A stretch of 9,221 nt of DNA from an uncultured Oscillibacter sp. Lineage in GTDB: Bacteria > Bacillota > Clostridia > Oscillospirales > Oscillospiraceae. Under the pieces are notes generated by a model that saw only the letters and a list, made by a program, of their open reading frames with translations, was not told the DNA's origin and did not search any database. Made by a program: the position numbers and the translations under genes. Location of the stretch: assembly GCA_910588005.1 (NCBI GenBank), contig CAJUQM010000069.1, forward strand, positions 1-9,221, given 5' to 3'. Positions within the stretch are counted from its first letter, which is position 1; every line of letters starts with the position of its first letter. Positions 1 through 5,184 of the stretch are shown piece by piece.

Positions 1-107
1 TAGCGCAAATAAGCGAAATATGCAAGAAGAAAATTAACAAAATTGCGAAATAAACCCTCGACATTAACAACCACGCGAATGTACAATAAGGATGTCGGCA
101 TTAACAA
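1..107. repeat. imperfect ~30-base tandem repeats
   Basis: The element GCGAA occurs at 13, 45 and 75, and ATTAACAA at 33-40, 63-70 and 100-107. The two elements alternate, giving about three degenerate copies with a period of 30-37 bases. The first two copies share GCGAAATA plus ATTAACAA. The region is AT-rich and sits where the N-terminal part of the following truncated gene would be expected. The left boundary is not visible because the window starts here. Confidence 0.45.
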
Positions 108-342
108 TTTTGCAGGAGAAGCAGATCGAATGGGCAGCAAGTATGAATATACTCTGTTTCCCGTCATTTCTGCAGGGATGGGTGCGGTTTTTCTTCTGCT
201 GGCAAAACAGGCTCGCATTAAGAAGTGGACGAGTTTCGCCCTGATTGAGAAAATTTTTCTCGTGACTGCTATTGGCGAAATACTGCTGTTTCATGGCATA
301 GGAGGAGCCGTTATGTGGACAGCTATGCACTATTTTGGATAA
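79..342 (+). CDS. truncated DUF1648-type membrane protein (possible gene remnant)
   Basis: The reading frame encodes a GEADRMGSKYEY segment (112 onward) followed by two hydrophobic stretches and an EKIFLVTAIGEILLF segment. This matches the order I know from DUF1648/SdpI-related membrane proteins: a GE-D-GSK motif after the first helix, then two more helices. In that family the motif is preceded by an N-terminal membrane helix, which is absent here. Upstream there are only repeats, and the frame is closed by TAA at 10-12. Possible starts are TTG 43, ATG 79 and ATG 130. Only 130 has a ribosome-site-like AGGAGA (114-119), but those bases also encode the conserved GEAD motif, so that start would cut the domain. 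I chose 79; none has a convincing site. It is probably a broken or 5'-truncated gene, although a short functional protein cannot be excluded. Base composition is AT-richer than in the following genes. Confidence 0.45.
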   Translation: MYNKDVGINNFAGEADRMGSKYEYTLFPVISAGMGAVFLLLAKQARIKKWTSFALIEKIFLVTAIGEILLFHGIGGAVMWTAMHYFG

Positions 343-405
343 ACAAGCAGTGGCAACACGAGGTTAATAAGGGATTAAGGAGAAGACTCTACCGGTCTGC
401 ACTCC

Positions 406-443
406 AAAGAAAGGCGGGGACTGATTTTTCATCAGTCCCCGCC
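406..443 (-). terminator. rho-independent terminator of the XRE/cupin gene
   Basis: A perfect 13-bp stem pairs 413-425 with 431-443 across a 5-base loop. Read on the minus strand it is followed by TTTCTTT (412 down to 406), so it acts on the gene ending at 495. On the plus strand the following bases are not T-rich. Confidence 0.85.
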
Positions 444-471
444 TCTCTAAATCTCCGTCTTCAACCCCCGC

Positions 472-494
472 GGCGGATTTTGCTCCGCTCCGCC
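472..494 (-). other. small alternative hairpins just after the XRE/cupin stop
   Basis: GGCGGA (472-477) can pair with TCCGCC (489-494), or GCGGA (473-477) with TCCGC (484-488); the two are mutually exclusive. They lie directly after the stop codon and before the strong terminator. There is no T-run, so this is not itself a terminator. Its role is unknown. Confidence 0.35.
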
Positions 495-1046
495 CTAGAA
501 AAACTTTGGCGTGATAGCCCAGATGGACTCACAGTCCTCCTCCCCGCAGTTCAGGTACAAATGCGGGTGGGTGCTGGAGAAATACAGGCTGTCTCCAGGG
601 TGTAAAGCGATCTCCTCCTCGTCAATCAACACGGTCAGCACACCGGAGAGAACATAGCAGCACTCCTCCCCCTGGTGGGAAATACACTCCCGGTCATAGG
701 CCTGTCCGCCCTTCAGATAAAGATGCACCAGGTCCAGCCCCCTGTCCGCCCAGTCCGGGTTCAGCATCTTATGCTGGTTTAAGCCGCTGTTTGTGATAAT
801 GATCCGGTGGCTCCCCTTTCTCTGCACAGCATAATGGGGCGTAGTGGTGGTAAAAAAGAAGCTGATATCCGTCTCCAGGGCCTGGGCGATGTGGTACAGG
901 CTCACCACTGACGGAGCTACCAACCCCCGCTCAATCTGACTGATGAGTCCTGTGCTGACGCCGCTCTTCTCAGCCAAAACGGAAAGGCTCATGTGTTTTT
1001 CCTTACGCAGCTTCCTCAGCCGTCCGCCGATATCCAATGGTGTCAT
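495..1046 (-). CDS. XRE-family transcriptional regulator with cupin sensor domain
   Basis: This 183-residue cytoplasmic DNA-binding regulator has an N-terminal HTH_XRE fold at about residues 7-62, with the recognition helix around STGLISQIERG (31-41). A C-terminal single-domain cupin (about 105-172) shows the SHQGEE motif (H124, E127, E128), a PGDSLYF turn (150-156) and H160/H162, which are typical metal or ligand positions. XRE-cupin proteins usually repress metabolic or transport genes and respond to a small molecule; the ligand cannot be read here. The start is ATG 1044-1046, behind GGGAGGA (1051-1057) at good spacing. The frame runs open to a GTG at 1097, but that codon overlaps another GGAGG and the extension is not domain-like. 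It has its own sigma-A promoter (1122-1150) and terminator, so it is monocistronic. Its neighbour upstream on the same strand is a secreted His/Cys-rich protein, and a regulatory link is only a guess. Confidence 0.93.
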   Translation of the reverse strand: MTPLDIGGRLRKLRKEKHMSLSVLAEKSGVSTGLISQIERGLVAPSVVSLYHIAQALETDISFFFTTTTPHYAVQRKGSHRIIITNSGLNQHKMLNPDWADRGLDLVHLYLKGGQAYDRECISHQGEECCYVLSGVLTVLIDEEEIALHPGDSLYFSSTHPHLYLNCGEEDCESIWAITPKFF

Positions 1047-1081
1047 AGAATCCTCCCTGCGCCGCCCCGGCGCGACCGCAT
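1043..1081 (-). CDS. possible 12-codon upstream ORF overlapping the XRE start
   Basis: In the leader, ATG at 1079-1081 opens a 12-codon frame (M-R-S-R-R-G-G-A-G-R-I-L). Its TGA (1043-1045) overlaps the XRE ATG as ATGA. A GGAGG lies 15 bases upstream (1097-1101), which is too far for an ideal site. The XRE gene's own ribosome site lies inside this mini-ORF. It may be chance or a translational coupling device. Confidence 0.25.
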   Translation of the reverse strand: MRSRRGGAGRIL

Positions 1082-1121
1082 ACAGGGCAGGTCTCACCTC
1101 CGGCGGCGGTTAATTTTGTCC

Positions 1122-1150
1122 ATTGTACCGGGAAAACGGGCAAAGGTCAA
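1122..1150 (-). promoter_or_regulatory. sigma-A promoter of the XRE/cupin gene
   Basis: On the minus strand, -35 TTGACC (1145-1150), a 17-base spacer and -10 TACAAT (1122-1127). Transcription would start near 1115, leaving a leader of about 70 bases. Confidence 0.8.
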
Positions 1151-1206
1151 GGGAATCCCCGGAAAGCCCCTTCCAGCAACGGATTGACAATCGCCCTCCG
1201 CAGATG

Positions 1207-1251
1207 TGAAAGGACTCCCATTCCAGCGGTTTTCCGCTGGAATGGGAGTCC
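1207..1251 (-). terminator. terminator of the His/Cys-rich protein gene
   Basis: A perfect 18-bp inverted repeat pairs 1212-1229 with 1234-1251 across a TTTT loop. Read on the minus strand it follows the stop at 1276 and is trailed by TTTCAC, a short T-run. The stem is unusually long and perfect for a terminator. Confidence 0.7.
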
Positions 1252-1275
1252 GGTTTATCTCATGTCCGGCGCCTG

Positions 1276-1575
1276 TCAGCAACCTCCCCGGTGACAGCCA
1301 TGGGAAACCGCAGTGGCACAGGAGCCGTCGCAGTATCCGCCCTCGTGGACATAACCGCAGTAGGTTACCCCACTGTGGAAATGGTGGCCGGATGTGGCGC
1401 AGTCCTCATAGGGGCAAACGGCAACGCTGGCCTGTACGCTCTGGGCGTACCCGCCGCCATGGTGTCCGCGGCCTCTTCCGCCGTGGCAGCCGTGGGCAGA
1501 AGCCGGTACCACCAGCATAGCGGCCAAAGCGGCGGCACAAAGCAGACCGCCCAGCAGACAGCGCTTTCTTCTCAT
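1276..1575 (-). CDS. secreted His/Cys/Gly-rich small protein
   Basis: This 99-residue protein has a clear Sec signal peptide: basic MRRKR, a hydrophobic core at about 7-23, and PASA before H28 as the likely signal peptidase I cleavage site. The predicted mature part of about 72 residues has 8 Cys (30, 54, 59, 73, 82, 86, 94, 99) and 10 His (28, 31, 38, 39, 64, 65, 67, 77, 92, 95). An N-terminal Gly/His stretch (HGGRGRGHHGGG) is followed by a Cys-knot-like segment containing CPYEDC, GHHFHSG, YCGYVHEGGYCDGSC. I recall similar H-x-H-x-GV-YCGY-H patterns in small uncharacterised proteins of gut Firmicutes, but know no assigned function. Metal binding or a disulfide-stabilised extracellular role is plausible. 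The start ATG at 1573-1575 follows AGGAGTG. It has its own promoter, with a dyad over the -10, and a strong terminator. The signal peptide contains no lipobox. Confidence 0.85.
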   Translation of the reverse strand: MRRKRCLLGGLLCAAALAAMLVVPASAHGCHGGRGRGHHGGGYAQSVQASVAVCPYEDCATSGHHFHSGVTYCGYVHEGGYCDGSCATAVSHGCHRGGC

Positions 1576-1615
1576 AATAAAAACACTCCTTTTTCACTTG
1601 CCGAAAAGCCATAAT

Positions 1616-1637
1616 GTGGTATTATTTATTATACCAC
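1616..1637. promoter_or_regulatory. candidate operator dyad covering the -10
   Basis: GTGGTAT (1616-1622) and ATACCAC (1631-1637) form a perfect 7-bp dyad separated by 8 AT-only bases. It spans the -10 box and the predicted transcription start of the His/Cys-rich gene. This is a classic position for a repressor dimer site; the regulator is unknown. Confidence 0.5.
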
Positions 1638-1656
1638 TGTCCCCTGTCGGATACAA
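1628..1656 (-). promoter_or_regulatory. promoter of the His/Cys-rich protein gene
   Basis: On the minus strand, -10 TATAAT (1628-1633, a perfect match) lies 17 bases downstream of TTGTAT (1651-1656, matching at TTG only). The predicted start is near 1620. Confidence 0.7.
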
Positions 1657-1665
1657 GGAAAAAAT

Positions 1666-1700
1666 ATTTACTTCACCGCCGGTACGGCGGTGAAGTAAAT
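1666..1700. repeat. perfect 15-bp inverted repeat between divergent promoters
   Basis: 1666-1680 is the exact reverse complement of 1686-1700, with a 5-base GGTAC loop. It lies upstream of both the leftward His/Cys-rich gene promoter and the rightward lspA promoter. On the minus strand it is followed by ATTTTTTCC, so it has the form of a terminator, but no gene ends there. It could be a regulator site, an antisense-transcription barrier or a dispersed repeat. Confidence 0.7.
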
Positions 1701-1727
1701 AGCGGGGGATACAGCGGCTAAATTCAG

Positions 1728-1756
1728 TTGCTTTTCCCCATGAAACCGTGTAAACT
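1728..1756 (+). promoter_or_regulatory. candidate promoter of lspA-rluD
   Basis: TTGCTT (1728-1733), a 17-base spacer and TAAACT (1751-1756). Both boxes are weak, but spacing is ideal and the position fits, with about 32 bases of leader before lspA. Confidence 0.45.
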
Positions 1757-1794
1757 GGAGAAAATTTCAGCTTATATCAAAGGAGTGTTTTCCT

Positions 1795-2325
1795 ATGATC
1801 TACATGCTTGGCGGATTGCTGGCCACGGCTCTCCTGGGGCTGGACCAGTGGGTGAAGTGGTGGACCGTATCTCATTTCACCGCTCCCCTTCCCCCTCACA
1901 TCTATGCAACGGCGGACCCGGCCCGGGACCTTTTGCCGGGCCTGGTGGAGCTGACCCGTGTTCACAACTATGGCGCGGCCTGGTCCAGCCTATCCGGGCA
2001 GCGGTGGCTGCTGGTGGGGCTGACCTCCCTGATCTTGGCGGCGGTCCTGTTTGCCCTGGTCCGGCGAACCGTCCGGCACCCTCTGGGTGTGCTGGCCGGC
2101 TGTCTGATTCTCTCGGGAGGCCTGGGGAATGTTATCGACCGGGTGCGGCTGGGCTACGTGGTGGACATGTTTCACCTCCAGTTCTGGCCATCCTATCCCG
2201 TATTCAACGTGGCGGACATCTGCGTGGTGTGCGGCGCCCTTTTGGCGGCGGCGTATTACCTGTGGTTTTACGACAAATATGACAAAGGGGGAACCCATGG
2301 AGACGCTGACACTGCGACCCGGTGA
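1795..2325 (+). CDS. lspA: lipoprotein signal peptidase (signal peptidase II)
   Basis: LspA is an integral membrane aspartyl protease that removes the signal peptide from prolipoproteins after Lgt has lipidated the lipobox cysteine. This 176-residue protein shows the family's motifs in order: LDQWVKWW in helix 1 (D17), VHNYGAAWS (N58), GGLGNVIDRV (N112, D115, R116), YVVDMF (D124) and FNVADIC (N138, D141). By structures of homologues, the catalytic aspartate pair maps to D124 and D141. Four membrane helices are visible at about 3-25, 70-89, 97-111 and 140-158. The C-terminal tail after residue 160 is hydrophilic. Its start ATG 1795 follows AAAGGAG (1780-1786). Its last 29 bases overlap the start of the rluD-like gene, so the two are co-transcribed and probably translationally coupled. 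This gene order is common in Bacillota. Confidence 0.96.
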   Translation: MIYMLGGLLATALLGLDQWVKWWTVSHFTAPLPPHIYATADPARDLLPGLVELTRVHNYGAAWSSLSGQRWLLVGLTSLILAAVLFALVRRTVRHPLGVLAGCLILSGGLGNVIDRVRLGYVVDMFHLQFWPSYPVFNVADICVVCGALLAAAYYLWFYDKYDKGGTHGDADTATR

Positions 2326-3214
2326 GGCTCAGGCCGGCCGCCGGATTGACGCCTGGCTGGCGGAGGCTGTGGAAACCCTGACCCGCTCTGCCGCCGCCCG
2401 GCTGCTGGAGGAAGGGCTGGTAACCAGCGGTGGGAGGCCTCTGACCAAGAGCTACCGCCTCACCGGAGGTGAGACAGTGGCCCTCGTCCTGCCGGAGGCG
2501 GAGCCTGTGGATCTGATTCCTCAGGATATTCCCCTGGATATCGTATACGAGGATTCAGACGTCATTGTTGTAAACAAGCCCAAAGGACTGGTCGTTCACC
2601 CTGCCCCCGGCCATCCCGACGGCACCTTGGTCAACGCCCTGCTGTTCCACTGCGGCTCCTCTCTCTCCGGCGTAGGGGGGGCGCTGCGGCCCGGCATCGT
2701 CCACCGGATCGACCGGGATACCTCCGGTCTTATCATCGCCGCCAAAAACGATCTGGCCCACCAGGGGCTGGCCGCCCAGCTCCAGGATCACACCCTGGCC
2801 CGGACTTACCAGTGCATCGTCATCGGGAACCTCCGGCAGGACAGCGGCACGGTAAACGCCCCGATCGGCCGCCACCCCACAGACCGCAAGCGCATGGCGG
2901 TAGTATCCGGCGGCCGGACCGCCGTCACCCATTGGCAGGTGCTGGACCGCTTTGCCGGTTACACCCATCTCCGCTGTCGGCTGGAGACAGGGCGCACCCA
3001 CCAGATCCGGGTCCACATGGCCCATACCGGCCATCCCATCCTGGGCGACACGGTCTACGGGGCCAAGCGGGCGGTTCCCGGCCTCCAGGGCCAATGCCTG
3101 CACGCTGTGGGCCTGCGGTTTCTCCATCCCCGCACCGGAGAGCCGGTGAACCTCTCCTGCGGTCTGCCCCGTGAGTTTCAAGAACAGCTGAAAAAGCTCT
3201 CTGCACGGTGCTGA
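2297..3214 (+). CDS. rluD: RluA-family 23S rRNA pseudouridine synthase (RluD/YlyB-like)
   Basis: The enzyme isomerises uridines to pseudouridine in large-subunit rRNA. RluD-type members modify the helix 69 region, but the exact target of this paralogue cannot be read from sequence. The 305-residue protein has an N-terminal S4 RNA-binding domain (about 12-75, RIDAWLAEAV...SAAARLLEEGLV) followed by the pseudouridine synthase domain (about 85-245). The hallmark HRIDRDTSGL is at 136-145, with D139 as the catalytic nucleophile, and RTHQIRVHM is further on. Length and order are normal for RluC/RluD. The start ATG 2297, behind AAAGGGGG, begins the S4 domain directly. The frame is open further upstream inside lspA but has no domain there. 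It overlaps lspA by 29 bases; the B. subtilis equivalent next to lspA is ylyB. The symbol rluD is by similarity. Confidence 0.94.
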   Translation: METLTLRPGEAQAGRRIDAWLAEAVETLTRSAAARLLEEGLVTSGGRPLTKSYRLTGGETVALVLPEAEPVDLIPQDIPLDIVYEDSDVIVVNKPKGLVVHPAPGHPDGTLVNALLFHCGSSLSGVGGALRPGIVHRIDRDTSGLIIAAKNDLAHQGLAAQLQDHTLARTYQCIVIGNLRQDSGTVNAPIGRHPTDRKRMAVVSGGRTAVTHWQVLDRFAGYTHLRCRLETGRTHQIRVHMAHTGHPILGDTVYGAKRAVPGLQGQCLHAVGLRFLHPRTGEPVNLSCGLPREFQEQLKKLSARC

Positions 3215-3232
3215 ACTGCGCAGAAAGCTTTT
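3192..3232 (+). terminator. terminator overlapping the rluD stop codon
   Basis: AAAAGCT (3192-3198) pairs with AGCTTTT (3226-3232), extended inward by a second helix (3200-3204 with 3220-3224) after one mismatch. The loop contains the stop codon of the pseudouridine synthase. The T-run is part of the stem, as in A/T-flanked bidirectional terminators. It is moderately convincing. Confidence 0.5.
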
Positions 3233-3287
3233 GCCAATATGCACAATTAGCAATCGATTGCCTTAGTCATTTTATACAAATTCTTTG

Positions 3288-3316
3288 TTGACACATGTAT
3301 CCCCTCCTGCTAGAAT
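3288..3316 (+). promoter_or_regulatory. strong sigma-A promoter of the HPr-like gene
   Basis: Consensus -35 TTGACA (3288-3293), a 17-base spacer and -10 TAGAAT (3311-3316). Predicted transcription start near 3322, leaving a leader of about 108 bases. Confidence 0.88.
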
Positions 3317-3320
3317 ATGG

Positions 3321-3408
3321 TCAGTCTCCAAAGGGGAGGCCGGCCGGAATCCGGAAAATGCACGGAAGCTGTTTCCCTCTGTTATCCCGGAGAGGCCTGA
3401 TCGCATGA
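3321..3408 (+). ncRNA. candidate structured 5' leader (with possible mini-ORF)
   Basis: TCAGTCTCC at the predicted 5' end (3321-3329) can pair with GGAGA...CTGA (3389-3400, with a GGC bulge). This closes over internal hairpins CCGG-AAT-CCGG (3344-3354) and GGAA-GCTGT-TTCC. The leader also contains a 16-codon frame, ATG 3358 to TGA 3408, with only a weak ribosome site. It matches no riboswitch class I recognise, and the fold is by eye. Confidence 0.3.
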
Positions 3409-3430
3409 ATTCAAAAGGAGGAACATTGTA

Positions 3431-3652
3431 ATGGTTAAAAAACTCGATATAAAAAGCAAGGAACAGGTGGAGAAGATCAGTGATCTGGCTTGCCACACGC
3501 CTTACGAGGTATGGCTGAGCACCGACACCGTCATGCTGGACGCCCGCTCCCTGCTGGGCCTGTACGCCCTGATCGGCAAGCGGGTCAATGTGGTTGCTGA
3601 GGACAGCGTCGACCCCAAAAGTCTCGACCGTCTGGTAGCTAAAATGATCTGA
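3431..3652 (+). CDS. HPr-like protein lacking the active-site histidine
   Basis: This 73-residue protein aligns with the second half of PTS phosphocarrier HPr. VMLDARSLLGLYAL (34-47) corresponds to the Ser46 loop and following helix (VNLKSIMGVMSL in HPr), and KRVNVVAED to the last strands. S40 sits at the regulatory Ser46 position. The N-terminal part is shortened: the GxHARP motif carrying the phosphorylatable His15 is absent, and KSKEQVEKISDLAC takes its place. It therefore cannot be a normal PTS phosphocarrier, but might act as a Ser-phosphorylated regulatory partner (Crh-like logic) or have lost PTS function. The start ATG 3431 follows AAAGGAGG. It has a consensus promoter and strong terminator, so it is a single-gene unit and probably well expressed. 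Such HPr-like small proteins are, to my recollection, common in Clostridia. Confidence 0.8.
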   Translation: MVKKLDIKSKEQVEKISDLACHTPYEVWLSTDTVMLDARSLLGLYALIGKRVNVVAEDSVDPKSLDRLVAKMI

Positions 3653-3675
3653 TTTTCCGGGTTTTCAACGCAGAC

Positions 3676-3720
3676 ACCTCCGGCATCCCACGCTGCCACG
3701 CGGGATGCCGGAGGTATTTT
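3676..3720 (+). terminator. rho-independent terminator of the HPr-like gene
   Basis: A perfect 14-bp stem pairs 3676-3689 with 3702-3715 across a 12-base loop, followed by ATTTT (3716-3720). Confidence 0.88.
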
Positions 3721-3740
3721 GATCTGTCCCGGCGAACTGG

Positions 3741-3780
3741 ATTTCGCAAAATTTCCGCAAATTTTTGCAAATTTTTGCGC
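3741..3780. repeat. four 10-bp phased T/A-tract repeats
   Basis: Four consecutive 10-base units (3741, 3751, 3761, 3771) each start ATTT and carry GCAA/GCGC near the end. The T/A runs therefore recur once per helical turn. They end 7 bases before the -35 of the next gene, so they are a candidate curved-DNA or UP-type activating element, or a repeated operator. Confidence 0.55.
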
Positions 3781-3787
3781 AGCCGTC

Positions 3788-3816
3788 TTTTCATTTTGAC
3801 CGGGCAGTGATATAAT
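3788..3816 (+). promoter_or_regulatory. extended -10 promoter of the FUSC-AIM24 unit
   Basis: TGATATAAT (3808-3816) gives a perfect -10 with the extended TGn element. TTTTCA (3788-3793) lies 17 bases upstream and matches the -35 consensus at 4 of 6. The leader is about 50 bases. Confidence 0.8.
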
Positions 3817-3872
3817 GACTATATATACGGGTCCTTTTTCCATAAACAGCCCGCAGGTCAGGAGATCCTTCT

Positions 3873-4475
3873 ATGCGCCAAGCCGGCCTCTTCTGCCGAT
3901 GGCCCAAAATCGGCATGCGCAATATCAAGACGGCCTTGGCTGCCGCTCTCTGTGCGTTGATCTACTACTTTTGGAACCGCAGCCCCGCCTTCGCCTGTAT
4001 CGGTGCCATCTTCGGCATGGGCAGCGACCTGGAGAGTTCCAAACTCCACGGCGGAAACCGCCTGTTCGGCACCGCCATCGGCGGTCTTTTGGGAATCGCC
4101 CTTTTTCGGGTCTACCTGTTTTTTTACCCGGAGGGCGGACATACACTGCTATTGGTGCCGCTGGTGTTTGTGGGTACAGTGGCGCTGATCCTGCTGTGTC
4201 AGATCTTCTGGGTGGGAGGCGTCCAGCCCGGCGGGGTGGTGCTGAGCATCATTCTCTTCAACACCCCGGTGGAAAGCTATGTCACCTATGCCCTGAACCG
4301 GATCTTTGACACTGGCATCGGCGTCATCATGGCACTGGCCGTCAACAGCGTGTTCCCCGGGGGCTTTACCTTCCGGTTTATGGAGCGCTTTTACCGGCTC
4401 TTCCGCAAGACGGCGGAGGAACCCGCAAATATGATTGAAAAAACGGAGGATGAACGGGATGGAATATCGAATTGA
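3873..4475 (+). CDS. FUSC / aromatic acid exporter-type membrane protein
   Basis: This 200-residue polytopic membrane protein starts with the GMRNIKTALAAALCALI signature (14-30) typical of the N-terminal membrane unit of FUSC/ArAE_1 proteins. About six hydrophobic helices follow (approximately 18-34, 36-50, 62-84, 90-112, 115-130, 143-162), then a charged cytoplasmic tail (163-200). Conserved-looking GMGSDLESSKLHGGNRLFGTAIGG links helices 2 and 3. Larger relatives export aromatic carboxylates with a cytoplasmic domain; here only the membrane half is present, as in many Bacillota members, so the substrate is unknown. The start ATG 3873 follows AGGAG (3860-3864). The last 17 bases overlap the start of the AIM24-family gene, which suggests coupled translation. 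It is driven by an extended -10 promoter with phased upstream repeats. Confidence 0.85.
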   Translation: MRQAGLFCRWPKIGMRNIKTALAAALCALIYYFWNRSPAFACIGAIFGMGSDLESSKLHGGNRLFGTAIGGLLGIALFRVYLFFYPEGGHTLLLVPLVFVGTVALILLCQIFWVGGVQPGGVVLSIILFNTPVESYVTYALNRIFDTGIGVIMALAVNSVFPGGFTFRFMERFYRLFRKTAEEPANMIEKTEDERDGISN

Positions 4476-5139
4476 GGGAAAGCCCCTGCCTGTGGTCATC
4501 TGCCAGCTGAGCGCCGGAGAGACCATGATTACCGAACGGGGCAGCATGAGCTGGATGAGTCCCAACATGAAGATGGAGACCACCTCCAACGGCGGACTGG
4601 GCAAGGCCCTGGGCCGCATGTTCGCCGGAGAGGCGCTGTTCCAAAACCGCTATACCGCCCAGGGCGGCCCGGGCATGATCGCTTTCGCCTCCAGCTTTCC
4701 CGGGGATATCCGTGCCTTTGAAATCGGACCGGGCCGGGAGCTGGTAGTGCAAAAAAGCGGCTTTTTAGCCAGCGAGGAAACTGTGAACCTGTCCGTATTC
4801 TTTCAGAAAAAGGTGGGGGCCGGTCTCTTCGGCGGCGAGGGTTTTATTATGCAGAAGCTCTCCGGCCAGGGCATCGCCTTCACGGAGTTTGACGGTTTTG
4901 TGATGGAATACGACCTGGCGCCGGGACAGTCCATGGTGGTGGACACCGGATACCTGGCGGCTATGGACGCCACCTGCTCTATGGAAATCCAGACAGTGCC
5001 CGGGGTAAAGAATATGATGTTCGGCGGTGAGGGAATCTTTAACACGGTCGTCACCGGACCGGGCCGGGTCTATCTCCAGACCATGCCCATCAGCAATGTG
5101 GCCGGAGCCATCCGTCCTTTTATTCCCACCGGAAAATAA
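4459..5139 (+). CDS. AIM24 / TIGR00266-family protein
   Basis: This 226-residue soluble protein has the beta-rich, Gly-rich repeat architecture of the AIM24 (TIGR00266) family: AGLFGGEGFI (121-130) with SGQGIAF (135-141) and a second copy MMFGGEGIF (187-195) with TGPGRVYLQ (199-207). The N-terminal part carries AGETMITERGSMSWM (19-33). Mitochondrial AIM24 affects cristae organisation, while bacterial members have no firmly established role; a membrane- or tail-associated scaffold is a guess. There is no signal peptide. The start ATG 4459 has GGAGG (4445-4449) at 9 bases; an upstream in-frame ATG at 4450 touches the ribosome site and is unlikely. It overlaps the FUSC-like gene by 17 bases and ends shortly before a strong terminator, so the two form a bicistronic unit. 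Confidence 0.88.
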   Translation: MEYRIEGKPLPVVICQLSAGETMITERGSMSWMSPNMKMETTSNGGLGKALGRMFAGEALFQNRYTAQGGPGMIAFASSFPGDIRAFEIGPGRELVVQKSGFLASEETVNLSVFFQKKVGAGLFGGEGFIMQKLSGQGIAFTEFDGFVMEYDLAPGQSMVVDTGYLAAMDATCSMEIQTVPGVKNMMFGGEGIFNTVVTGPGRVYLQTMPISNVAGAIRPFIPTGK

Positions 5140-5184
5140 AGCCGCTTTTTGACGGTCCCCTCTCCCCTTCACAGCAACCCACGG

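Noticed and set aside
1..107. CRISPR array at the left edge
   Set aside because: The repeated elements are only 5-8 identical bases with uneven spacing and no constant repeat length.
1047..1097. N-terminal extension of the XRE/cupin regulator to GTG 1097
   Set aside because: The extra 17 residues are not part of the HTH domain, the GTG overlaps a GGAGG, and ATG 1044-1046 has its own well-spaced GGGAGGA.
1728..2282. Alternative plus-strand frame across lspA
   Set aside because: It is a Pro/Gly/Arg-rich shadow frame of GC-rich coding DNA; the lspA frame carries all family motifs.
2129..2296. Upstream extension of the pseudouridine synthase frame
   Set aside because: It lies inside lspA in another frame. 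The S4 domain begins at ATG 2297, which has a ribosome site.
3796..3801. TTGACC as the -35 of the FUSC promoter
   Set aside because: It is only 9 bases from the TATAAT. TTTTCA at 17 bases plus the extended -10 fits better.
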